A program made the position numbers and the translations under genes. Positions 1-5,015 of a stretch of 5,015 bases of DNA are shown one piece after another; position 1 is the first letter of the stretch; every line of letters starts with the position of its first letter. Location of the stretch: the NCBI GenBank assembly GCA_900549155.1, contig URNF01000134.1, positions 1 to 5,015 of the forward strand. Reading direction: 5' to 3'. Under the pieces are notes generated by a model. That model had not been told where the DNA came from. It worked only from the letters and a program-made list of their open reading frames with translations, and searched no databases. Source of the stretch: an uncultured Oscillospiraceae bacterium (GTDB lineage: Bacteria > Bacillota > Clostridia > Oscillospirales > Acutalibacteraceae).

Positions 1-363
1 GTCGCCGACATGCGCCGCCATGACATGTGTGCCGTCCACGACAACGGCGACCAGCGTCGTGCCCATGCCGGCAAGCGCCGCGTCTGCCGTGGCGCGGTCA
101 AACACCTCGATGTTGGCGGCAGCGACCGCGCTTTCCAGCAGATTAAAGACCGAGGCCTGCGGCATGTTGTCGCGATACTGGCTCTCGATGCGTCCGGCAA
201 CGATGTCGGTCGCGATGCGGCTGGCGACGTTGCCGCCGCTGGCACCGCCCATGCCGTCACAAACAACGGCATACAGCACCGTGTCCGACAGCTTGCCGAA
301 GCGGCAGGCGTCCTGATTGGTGGAACGCACCTGTCCGATGTCGGACTTTCCGAAAACCTCCAC
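1..363 (-). CDS. prpC: PP2C-family Ser/Thr protein phosphatase (PrpC/Stp), 3' end cut by window edge
   Basis: The frame gives 121 residues with no stop and runs off the window; family members are usually about 240-250 residues, so roughly half is present. The PP2C motifs appear in order: DIGQVRSTNQDA near residues 8-19, the metal-binding VCDGMGG near 34-40, MGTTLVA near 100-106, and AHVGD at the edge, where the conserved GDSR motif would continue. Family knowledge: these Mn/Mg-dependent cytoplasmic enzymes dephosphorylate targets of the PASTA-domain kinase PrkC/Stk, and the kinase gene usually follows directly; here it would lie outside the window. The GTG at 363-361 is chosen because a good SD (AAGGAG) sits 8 bases upstream and the PP2C domain begins a few residues later. 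An in-frame GTG at 372-370 overlaps that SD and is less likely. The gene begins 24 bases after the rlmN stop, consistent with one operon. Confidence 0.93.
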   Translation of the reverse strand, partial: MEVFGKSDIGQVRSTNQDACRFGKLSDTVLYAVVCDGMGGASGGNVASRIATDIVAGRIESQYRDNMPQASVFNLLESAVAAANIEVFDRATADAALAGMGTTLVAVVVDGTHVMAAHVGD

Positions 364-371
364 AGGTCTCA

Positions 372-377
372 CTCCTT
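372..377 (-). promoter_or_regulatory. Ribosome binding site of prpC, decides the GTG start
   Basis: Read on the minus strand this is AAGGAG, 8 bases before the GTG at 363-361. It lies in the short gap after the rlmN stop. It supports a non-ATG start for the phosphatase, because no in-frame ATG exists near the beginning of the PP2C domain. Confidence 0.75.
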
Positions 378-387
378 TCTCACAAGC

Positions 388-1419
388 TCATTTCTGATCG
401 GCAGCACGGCGCAGCTGCCCGCAGGAAGCGTTGATGTCCGCCCCCAGCGTGCGGCGCACAGTCGCCGTGATGCCGTTTTGCTCCAAAATATGTTGAAAAG
501 CCTGAATACGCGCGCGGCTGCTCGGATGCTGATCCTTGCCCTTGACCGCGTTGACGGGGATGAGGTTGACATGGCACAGCGTGCCGCGCAGCTTTTGCGC
601 CAGTTCCTTTGCGCAGGCGTCGCTGTCGTTGACCCCGCCGACCATGGCATATTCATAGGACACCCGTCTGCCGGTCACCGCGGCATATTCCCGACAGGCG
701 GCAAGCAGCGTATCCACGGGATAGCGCCGATTGACCGGCATCATGCGGGAACGGATCGCGTCGTTCGGCGCGTGCAGCGACACCGAAAGCGTCAGCTGCA
801 GCTTTTCTTCCATCAAGCGGTAGATCCGATCCACCAGCCCACAGGTCGAAAGCGACACATGCCGCATGCCGATCTGCGCATTGCCGCGCTCTCCCAGCAT
901 ATGCAGGAAACGCAGCACATTATCATAATTGTCGAGCGGCTCCCCCATGCCCATCAGGACGACGGAGGAAACGCGGACATGATGATCGTTTTGGGCGGTC
1001 TCGATCTGCGCCATCATCTCGGCGGCAGTGAGATCGCGGATATAGCCACCCATGCCGGTGGCACAAAAGGTACAGCCCATTTTGCAGCCGACCTGTGTGG
1101 AAATGCACTGGCTGTAGCCGTGCTTATAGGACATGAGCACCGACTCCACCGTTTCGCCGTCCGGCAGAGAGAAAAGATATTTCACCGTGCCGTCGAGCGC
1201 CGAGACAAGCTTTCGTTCGACCTTCACCTCGGTGACGGCAAAGTCCGTTGCAAGCGCCTCGCGCAGCGAAAGCGGCAGGTTTGTCATTTTTGAAAAATCC
1301 GTCACACCGGCAGAAAGCCAGTCGCGGATCTGCGCGGCGCGATACGCCGGCATGCCCTTTTCCCGCACCCATGCGGTCAACGCCTCGGGCGACAGGGTCT
1401 TGAGATCGCTTTTGCTCAT
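388..1419 (-). CDS. rlmN: RlmN: dual-specificity 23S rRNA A2503 / tRNA A37 C2-methyltransferase (radical SAM)
   Basis: The 343 residues match the normal RlmN length. The radical-SAM cluster motif CKMGCTFC supplies C112, C116 and C119 for the [4Fe-4S] cluster. The two cysteines needed for the RlmN mechanism are both present by motif position: C105 in SQCISTQVG, seven residues before the cluster as in E. coli C118, and C333 in ASCGQLR, matching E. coli C355, the methyl-carrying cysteine. E92 in VESV sits where the E. coli catalytic Glu105 would be. MGMGEPLDNYDNV (156-168) is the SAM-binding GEP region. Family knowledge: the enzyme methylates C2 of A2503 in 23S rRNA and of A37 in some tRNAs, in the cytoplasm. 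C333 followed by GQLR separates it from loosely similar radical-SAM proteins; Cfr is a close relative but this genomic context is that of RlmN. The ATG overlaps the rsmB stop by four bases (ATGA), with only a weak purine-rich SD, so translation is probably coupled. Confidence 0.97.
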   Translation of the reverse strand: MSKSDLKTLSPEALTAWVREKGMPAYRAAQIRDWLSAGVTDFSKMTNLPLSLREALATDFAVTEVKVERKLVSALDGTVKYLFSLPDGETVESVLMSYKHGYSQCISTQVGCKMGCTFCATGMGGYIRDLTAAEMMAQIETAQNDHHVRVSSVVLMGMGEPLDNYDNVLRFLHMLGERGNAQIGMRHVSLSTCGLVDRIYRLMEEKLQLTLSVSLHAPNDAIRSRMMPVNRRYPVDTLLAACREYAAVTGRRVSYEYAMVGGVNDSDACAKELAQKLRGTLCHVNLIPVNAVKGKDQHPSSRARIQAFQHILEQNGITATVRRTLGADINASCGQLRRAADQK

Positions 1420-2768
1420 GTTTCATCACTTTCCCGCCGCACAAAACCGGCGATGAAGAAGCCGTCGGTGTCATGCACATGGGGAAACAGCGTCAGACAG
1501 TGGGACGGCGAAAGCCCCGCTTTGGCAAAGCAGTCGTCAAGCGGCAGCACGCGCGGCGCAAAATCGGGGCGTTTTTCGAGAAACGCCGCAGCGACCGCCT
1601 CGTTTTCCTCCCGCCGCAGCGTGCAGGTGGAATATTGCAGCACGCCGCCCGGTTTCACCATATCCGCCGTGCGGCACAGAATGTCCAGCTGCAACGCGGG
1701 GAGTGCTTCGACACTCTCCCGTGTGCGATAGCGGATCTCGGGCTTATGCCGTATGACACCAAGCCCCGAGCAGGGTGCGTCGCACAGCACGCGGTCAAAC
1801 CGCTTTTCGAGACTCTGCGGGATCGGCTGCACCGCATCGCGCACGCGCGTCTCGATGCAGGTGATGCCGAGTTCCTTTGCACGGCGGGCGATCGTTTCGC
1901 ATTTCTGCGAATAGAGGTCGCAGGACAGCAGATGTCCGCGGTTTTGCATCATCTGCGCCACCGTGAAGCTCTTGCCGCCGGGTGCAGCGCAGACATCGGC
2001 GATCGTCTCGCCGGGCCTTGCTCCCAATGCCCTGCAGCAATACTGTGATGCGGCATCCTGATAATAATACCAGTTTTCTCCTGCTTTTGCAAGCCCTTTC
2101 CGATCAAAACCCGCCGAAATCCGCACACAATCGGACAAACCCGACACGGTTTCATGCGCAATGCCCGCCGCATCCAGCGCCGACAAAAAGCTCTCGGTGT
2201 CGGTTTTCAGCGTGTTCACCCGCAGATATTGCGGCTCAGGAGTCGAAAGTGCGGCAAGAAGCGCAGCCGCCGTTTCCTTGCCGTAGGTCTCCCGCCAATA
2301 GGCGATCCAGTGCTCCGGCACGCCAAAACGCACGGCGTCCCCCGCATCCCCCTTCGGCAGATCGGCAAAAAGCGTTTCCCTTTGCCGCAGTGCGCTGCGC
2401 AAAAGGGCGTTGACAAAGCCCGCCGCGTGCGGCTGTCCCATGCTGCGGGTCATGCGCACCGCCTCGTTGACGGCAGCATTCGGCGGAATTTTATCCATGT
2501 ACAAAAGCTGATACAGCGCCACCCGCAGAATTTCCAGAACCGTCGGGTGGATGCGTCCGATCGCACGCGCCGCCAGCTTTTCGATAACGAAGTCAAGTGT
2601 CAGCTGCCGCTCGATCACGCCATAGAAAAGGCGCGACAAAAGCGCCTTGTCCCGCGCGTCAAACGCCGTTTCCTGCAGCAATGTGTCGAGAATGATGTTG
2701 GAATAGCTCCCGTCGCGGTGCACGCGGGAAAGCGCCGTGACCGCCGCCCTGCGGGGATCGGTCGCCAT
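1416..2768 (-). CDS. rsmB: RsmB: 16S rRNA (cytosine-967-C5)-methyltransferase
   Basis: The 450 residues fit the family. Residues about 1-135 form the NusB-like RNA-binding domain (RRAAVTALSRV start, then NAAVNEAVRM and GFVNALLR). Residues about 180-445 are the NOL1/NOP2/Sun SAM-dependent methyltransferase domain. Visible motifs are DVCAAPGGKS (258-267, SAM binding), DAPCSGLG (330-337; C333 is the motif IV cysteine) and YSTCTLRREENE (379-390; C382 is the motif VI nucleophile), so both catalytic cysteines are intact. Family knowledge: it makes m5C967 in 16S rRNA of the 30S subunit. The NusB-like half separates it from RsmF and other RsmB-like enzymes lacking it. The ATG overlaps the metallopeptidase stop by one base (TGATG) and has a strong SD, AGGAGGAA, so it can be both coupled and independently initiated. 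Its end overlaps the rlmN start. Confidence 0.96.
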   Translation of the reverse strand: MATDPRRAAVTALSRVHRDGSYSNIILDTLLQETAFDARDKALLSRLFYGVIERQLTLDFVIEKLAARAIGRIHPTVLEILRVALYQLLYMDKIPPNAAVNEAVRMTRSMGQPHAAGFVNALLRSALRQRETLFADLPKGDAGDAVRFGVPEHWIAYWRETYGKETAAALLAALSTPEPQYLRVNTLKTDTESFLSALDAAGIAHETVSGLSDCVRISAGFDRKGLAKAGENWYYYQDAASQYCCRALGARPGETIADVCAAPGGKSFTVAQMMQNRGHLLSCDLYSQKCETIARRAKELGITCIETRVRDAVQPIPQSLEKRFDRVLCDAPCSGLGVIRHKPEIRYRTRESVEALPALQLDILCRTADMVKPGGVLQYSTCTLRREENEAVAAAFLEKRPDFAPRVLPLDDCFAKAGLSPSHCLTLFPHVHDTDGFFIAGFVRRESDET

Positions 2769-3448
2769 CAGTCGTTCCTCCTGCCGCGTCCCGCGACAAT
2801 GAGGATGAGACGCAGAAGGTTCATCAGCGAAACAAACAGCGCCGCCACATAGGTCAGTGCCGCCGCGGTCAGCACCTTGCGCACGCCCGCCATCTCCTCG
2901 GCGGTGAACGAACCGCTCGCCTGCAGCGCCTGCACGGCGCGTGCGCTGGCGTTGAATTCCACCGGCAGCGTCACCAGCTGAAACAGCACGGAAAGGCTGA
3001 AAAGCGCGATGCCCGCATATGCCAGCACATCCAGTCCCGCAATGAGACCGGCGATGATGAGATAGGGCGAAATGGTCGCCGAAAAATTCGTGATCGGCAC
3101 GAGCTTCATGCGAAAGCGGATCGGCGCATAGTCATTGGCATATTGCAGCGCGTGACCCGTCTCGTGCGCCGCCACGCCGACGGCGGCAATGGAGTCTGCG
3201 CCATAGACCGGCTGCGACAGTCCGATGCTGTTGCACGTCGGGTCATAGTGATCGGTGAGCTCGCCGCCGATCGGCTGCACGGGCACGGAAATGCCGTTTG
3301 CCTTTTGGATCATATAGCTTGCCTGCGCACCCGTGATGCGCGCGGCGGTGCTGTAGCGGCTGTAGCGCCGAAAGGTGCTTTTGACATTGATCTGTGCGAT
3401 CATGGCGACCAGCAGCGCCGGTACGACCAACAGTAGATAGTAATACAT
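2768..3448 (-). CDS. YugP-type membrane zinc metallopeptidase (neutral zinc metallopeptidase, Zn_peptidase_2)
   Basis: The 226 residues are close to Bacillus subtilis YugP in length. The zinc site HETGH is at 95-99 within GVAAHETGHALQ. LPVEFNASARA follows at 161-171, where E164 is the probable third metal ligand. Hydrophobic stretches near residues 3-20, 116-137, 141-163 and 194-218 suggest an integral membrane protein with an N-terminal anchor and several later helices. The MYYYLLLVVP start and the region up to HETGH are typical of the family. No substrate is established for this family as far as I know, so the role stays general: a membrane-associated metalloprotease. It begins 11 bases after the stop of the upstream frame, and the GAGGTGA at 3455-3461, which overlaps that stop, serves as SD. 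Its own stop overlaps the rsmB ATG. In clostridial genomes a yugP-like gene between fmt and rsmB is a recurring arrangement. Confidence 0.93.
   Translation of the reverse strand: MYYYLLLVVPALLVAMIAQINVKSTFRRYSRYSTAARITGAQASYMIQKANGISVPVQPIGGELTDHYDPTCNSIGLSQPVYGADSIAAVGVAAHETGHALQYANDYAPIRFRMKLVPITNFSATISPYLIIAGLIAGLDVLAYAGIALFSLSVLFQLVTLPVEFNASARAVQALQASGSFTAEEMAGVRKVLTAAALTYVAALFVSLMNLLRLILIVAGRGRRND
2775..2782 (-). promoter_or_regulatory. Ribosome binding site of rsmB inside the end of the yugP-like gene
   Basis: The minus-strand AGGAGGAA lies 6 bases before the rsmB ATG, within the last codons of the metallopeptidase gene. Together with the TGATG stop/start overlap at 2770-2766 it fixes the rsmB start and indicates efficient in-operon initiation. 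Confidence 0.75.
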
Positions 3449-3454
3449 AACACG

Positions 3455-3461
3455 TCACCTC
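3455..3461 (-). promoter_or_regulatory. Ribosome binding site of the yugP-like gene, overlapping the upstream stop codon
   Basis: Read on the minus strand it is GAGGTGA, 6 bases before the ATG at 3448-3446. It shares two bases with the TGA (3462-3460) that ends the fused frame. Ribosomes terminating on the upstream gene would sit on this SD, which favours coupled translation. Confidence 0.7.
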
Positions 3462-4146
3462 AATGCAGGCGGTCGCCGCAGCAAAGCGGATGACCGCGCA
3501 GAAAATCGGCAGCCGCCATGCGGCGGGAGCCGGGATATTGTAATTCCAGAATTTCCAGCACCCCGCCGTCACCGCAGGCAACGGAAAGGGGCGACAAGGA
3601 CACGATCACGCCCGCGTCCTCGGTAGTATGCCCGCCGACACGGGTTTTATGGATCTTCAGCACCGCGTCTCCGAAACGGCAGGTCGCCGTCGGCCACGGC
3701 TGCAGCCCGCGCACCTGATCGTGCAGGCTTTTTGCGCTCTTTTGAAAATCGAGCGGCGACATCGTCTTGTCCAGCATCGGCGCATAGGACGCTGCGTCGC
3801 CGTCCTGCTTTTGCGGGTGCAGCGTGCCGTTTTGCATGCTTTCGAGCGTCTCGCACAAAAGCCCTGCGCCATCGGCAGACAAAAGGTCGAAAAGCTCCCC
3901 CGCCGTCATATCCTGCGGCACGGGACGACTGCAGGTCAGCAGCATATCGCCCGTGTCGATGCCCGCGTCCATCTGCATAGTGGTGACGCCCGCAACGGCG
4001 TCACCGTTCAAGACCGCCCACTGAATGGGCGCTGCGCCGCGATATCGCGGCAAAAGCGAGCCGTGCACATTCACCGCACCGAAAGGCGGCAGCGCCAAAA
4101 GCGATGCGGGCAATATCTTGCCGTATGCCACCACGACGATCACATC
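3460..4146 (-). pseudogene. fmt: 5'-truncated fmt remnant (methionyl-tRNA formyltransferase, C-terminal ~230 residues)
   Basis: This is the fmt part of the fused frame, listed separately because its position marks the conserved operon. Family Fmt proteins are about 310-315 residues; the piece here corresponds to E. coli Fmt from about residue 84 to the end. The active-site Asn and His (NVHGSLLP) and the Asp of GIDTGDM are intact, as is the C-terminal tRNA-binding domain up to the GDRL-like tail. What is missing is the N-terminal Rossmann portion that helps hold 10-formyl-tetrahydrofolate. No SD plus start codon suitable for separate translation of this part is evident. If the joint is an assembly error, the real genome carries an intact fmt here and this call should be dropped. 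Confidence 0.6.
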
Positions 4147-4992
4147 CGGCTTTTCCGCCGCCACATTGTCCAGAATGGCCGTAATTCCCTTGGTGTCCAC
4201 TTTATTGTAAACGTCGTTATAGTCCGTGTACAGCAAATTCACGCAGTTCTCGTTTCCGGCGGGCAGGCCCATGCCGCCGAGGCCCTTCGTAAAGGCCACA
4301 AAGGCCACCTTGATCCCGCCCACGTTGCAGATGGTATAGCCCTTGGTGGTCTTGAAATCCTGATTGCTGGCGTAGGCGCCCAATGGCTCGATACCGGCAG
4401 AGCGAAGCTGCTGCAGGGTCTGGGTCAGACCGATAATACCGTTTTTCACCGTGTAGGTGTTGGCCATCTGCACCAGATCCACGCCCGCGTTTTTCAGCGC
4501 CGTGGCAAGCTCCCGGGGTGCGGAGGTAGTATCCGTGCCGTAAGGCTCGCCGCAGATGTTGCCCTCCAGATTCAGAACGGTCACATCCCCGCAGGAAAGC
4601 TCCGCCGCCACATCCAGCAGGGCGTCCGTAAAGTCATAGCCGTTTACCGCAAGACCCGACTGGATCACGGCATTGGTCACGTTCAGGTCTCCCGCCGCCC
4701 GCAGGTGGATCACCGTATTGGCAGGCTCACTGCGTTTGCTGCTCTCCGTCGCGGCGGTGGTTTCCGGGGCGGCAGTGGTATTTTCGGCCTCCGGCACGGA
4801 AGCGCTGAGGGTCTCCTGCTTTGCCTGAGCGGCCCCCCGGGCAATGGAAACAATGGCAAAGGCGCTCAGCGCCAGCACCACACAGGCGGCGATCAGCGTC
4901 AGCTTCAGCCGTCTGCGTTCCTTTTCCTGCTGCCGCCGCTGGGCTTCCCGCCGCTCACGGCGTCGGTTCATTTCATCCGGGTTCAGCGCCAT
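3460..4992 (-). CDS. Chimeric frame: CapA/PgsA-type metallophosphoesterase N-terminus joined in frame to truncated methionyl-tRNA formyltransferase (Fmt)
   Basis: One frame of 510 residues holds two unrelated parts. Residues 1-30 are rich in Arg/Lys/Glu/Gln, about 31-52 form a single membrane anchor, and about 56-92 are a Thr/Ala/Glu-rich linker. Residues 95-~275 are the front of a CapA (PGA_cap) domain: HLRAAGDLN, VTVLNLEGN, QMANTYTVKNG, then GIKVAFVAFTKG. The CapA C-terminal HWG and GHHPH motifs are absent. Residues ~282-510 are Fmt from its second third to the end: VVVAYGKILP, then NVHGSLLPRYRGAAPIQ with N308 and H310, MDAGIDTGDM with D346 as the catalytic Asp, RGLQPWPTA and the C-terminal domain. 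The roughly 80-85 residues of the Fmt N-terminus (the MGTPDF region) are missing. Fmt formylates initiator Met-tRNA in the cytoplasm; CapA domains act outside the membrane, so the product is unlikely to work as Fmt. The start is fixed by a strong SD. Most likely a chimeric join. Confidence 0.85.
   Translation of the reverse strand: MALNPDEMNRRRERREAQRRQQEKERRRLKLTLIAACVVLALSAFAIVSIARGAAQAKQETLSASVPEAENTTAAPETTAATESSKRSEPANTVIHLRAAGDLNVTNAVIQSGLAVNGYDFTDALLDVAAELSCGDVTVLNLEGNICGEPYGTDTTSAPRELATALKNAGVDLVQMANTYTVKNGIIGLTQTLQQLRSAGIEPLGAYASNQDFKTTKGYTICNVGGIKVAFVAFTKGLGGMGLPAGNENCVNLLYTDYNDVYNKVDTKGITAILDNVAAEKPDVIVVVAYGKILPASLLALPPFGAVNVHGSLLPRYRGAAPIQWAVLNGDAVAGVTTMQMDAGIDTGDMLLTCSRPVPQDMTAGELFDLLSADGAGLLCETLESMQNGTLHPQKQDGDAASYAPMLDKTMSPLDFQKSAKSLHDQVRGLQPWPTATCRFGDAVLKIHKTRVGGHTTEDAGVIVSLSPLSVACGDGGVLEILELQYPGSRRMAAADFLRGHPLCCGDRLH
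4132..4179 (-). other. Probable recombination or assembly joint between capA-like and fmt sequence
   Basis: The joint lies between about residue 272 and residue 287 of the fused frame. Before it the text reads as CapA (the VDTKGI region followed by a helix). After it the text reads as Fmt (VVVAYGKILP). Between them, AAEKPDVIVV would suit either family: CapA proteins have a 'K.D.vIV..HWG' strand here and Fmt has 'PDViVVVAYG'. Alanine codons switch from mostly gcc before the joint to mostly gcg/gca after it, and the gcg-gcg pair at residues 278-279 already fits the fmt side. The exact crossover base cannot be fixed from this sequence alone. Confidence 0.65.
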
Positions 4993-4998
4993 GACGAG

Positions 4999-5005
4999 CC
5001 TCCTT
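4999..5005 (-). promoter_or_regulatory. Ribosome binding site of the capA-like/fmt frame
   Basis: The minus-strand sequence AAGGAGG lies 6 bases before the ATG at 4992-4990, an ideal Firmicute SD. It decides for this ATG over the in-frame Met at residue 8. A TAA overlaps its upstream edge (5006-5004) and could be the stop of a preceding gene, but only about 10 bases remain before the window ends, so this is a guess. Confidence 0.8.
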
Positions 5006-5015
5006 AGAATCCAAA

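Noticed and set aside
370..372. Alternative in-frame GTG start for prpC, three codons upstream
   Set aside because: It overlaps the only good SD, leaving no spacing for ribosome binding. The GTG at 363-361 has an 8-base spacing.
10..1293. A 427-codon plus-strand open frame opposite rlmN and prpC
   Set aside because: It is antisense to two clearly conserved genes, has a His/Arg-rich composition without domain motifs, and crosses the rlmN/prpC gap with no sign of being a gene.
1698..1720. Short inverted repeat (GAGTG / CACTC with extra G/C pairs), considered as a terminator
   Set aside because: It lies inside the conserved methyltransferase domain of rsmB, has a short stem with a bulge and is not followed by a T-run on either strand.
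2154..2852. A 232-codon plus-strand open frame opposite rsmB and the end of the yugP-like gene
   Set aside because: Basic, motif-free translation, antisense to conserved coding sequence; no supporting start signal recognised.
4132..4992. The capA-fmt frame as a novel bifunctional enzyme system
   Set aside because: Both domains lack essential parts and the predicted topology puts the formyltransferase outside the cell. A chimeric join explains everything seen with fewer assumptions.
3628..5007. A 459-codon plus-strand open frame opposite the capA/fmt frame
   Set aside because: It is an antisense shadow created by GC-rich third positions. The translation is Arg/His/Gln-rich and low in recognisable motifs, while the minus strand carries clear conserved motifs and an SD.

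Overview
This window looks like a GC-rich chromosomal segment from a clostridial Firmicute, most likely of the Oscillospiraceae/Ruminococcaceae type. That placement is inferred from the gene set, the clostridial-style operon and the protein wording; no marker gene settles it. Every gene I can support lies on the minus strand, so the transcription order runs from high to low coordinates. The genes are packed end to end with no intergenic stretch longer than about 25 bases. I see no rRNA, tRNA, CRISPR array, insertion sequence, riboswitch or convincing terminator.

In transcription order the layout is as follows. (1) 4992-3460 is one open frame of 510 codons. Its first ~275 residues are a membrane-anchored CapA/PgsA-type (poly-gamma-glutamate/capsule) metallophosphoesterase-like protein that stops mid-domain. 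Its last ~230 residues are the back two thirds of methionyl-tRNA formyltransferase (Fmt). (2) 3448-2768 is a YugP-type membrane zinc metallopeptidase. (3) 2768-1416 is RsmB, the 16S rRNA m5C967 methyltransferase. (4) 1419-388 is RlmN, the radical-SAM 23S rRNA/tRNA adenine-C2 methyltransferase. (5) 363-1 is the start of a PP2C-type Ser/Thr phosphatase (PrpC/Stp), cut by the window edge.

Genes 2-5 plus the Fmt tail form the well known Firmicute translation/signalling cluster fmt - (yugP) - rsmB - rlmN - prpC - prkC - rsgA. They are joined by a TGATG overlap, an ATGA overlap and short SD-bearing gaps, which implies one transcript with translational coupling. The shared theme is initiator-tRNA formylation, rRNA modification and the start of a PP2C/PASTA-kinase signalling pair.

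The one real anomaly is the CapA-Fmt joint near 4132-4179. Both halves are truncated exactly where each would contain a similar 'PDVIVV' strand. The expected upstream partners (Fmt N-terminus, def, priA) are missing, and synonymous codon choice changes across the joint. As a protein the fusion makes little sense, because it would place a tRNA enzyme outside the membrane. I therefore favour a chimeric join, either an assembly artefact or a genuine recombination at microhomology, over a new bifunctional enzyme. Beyond this I see no evidence of an undescribed system; the rest is conventional core genome.
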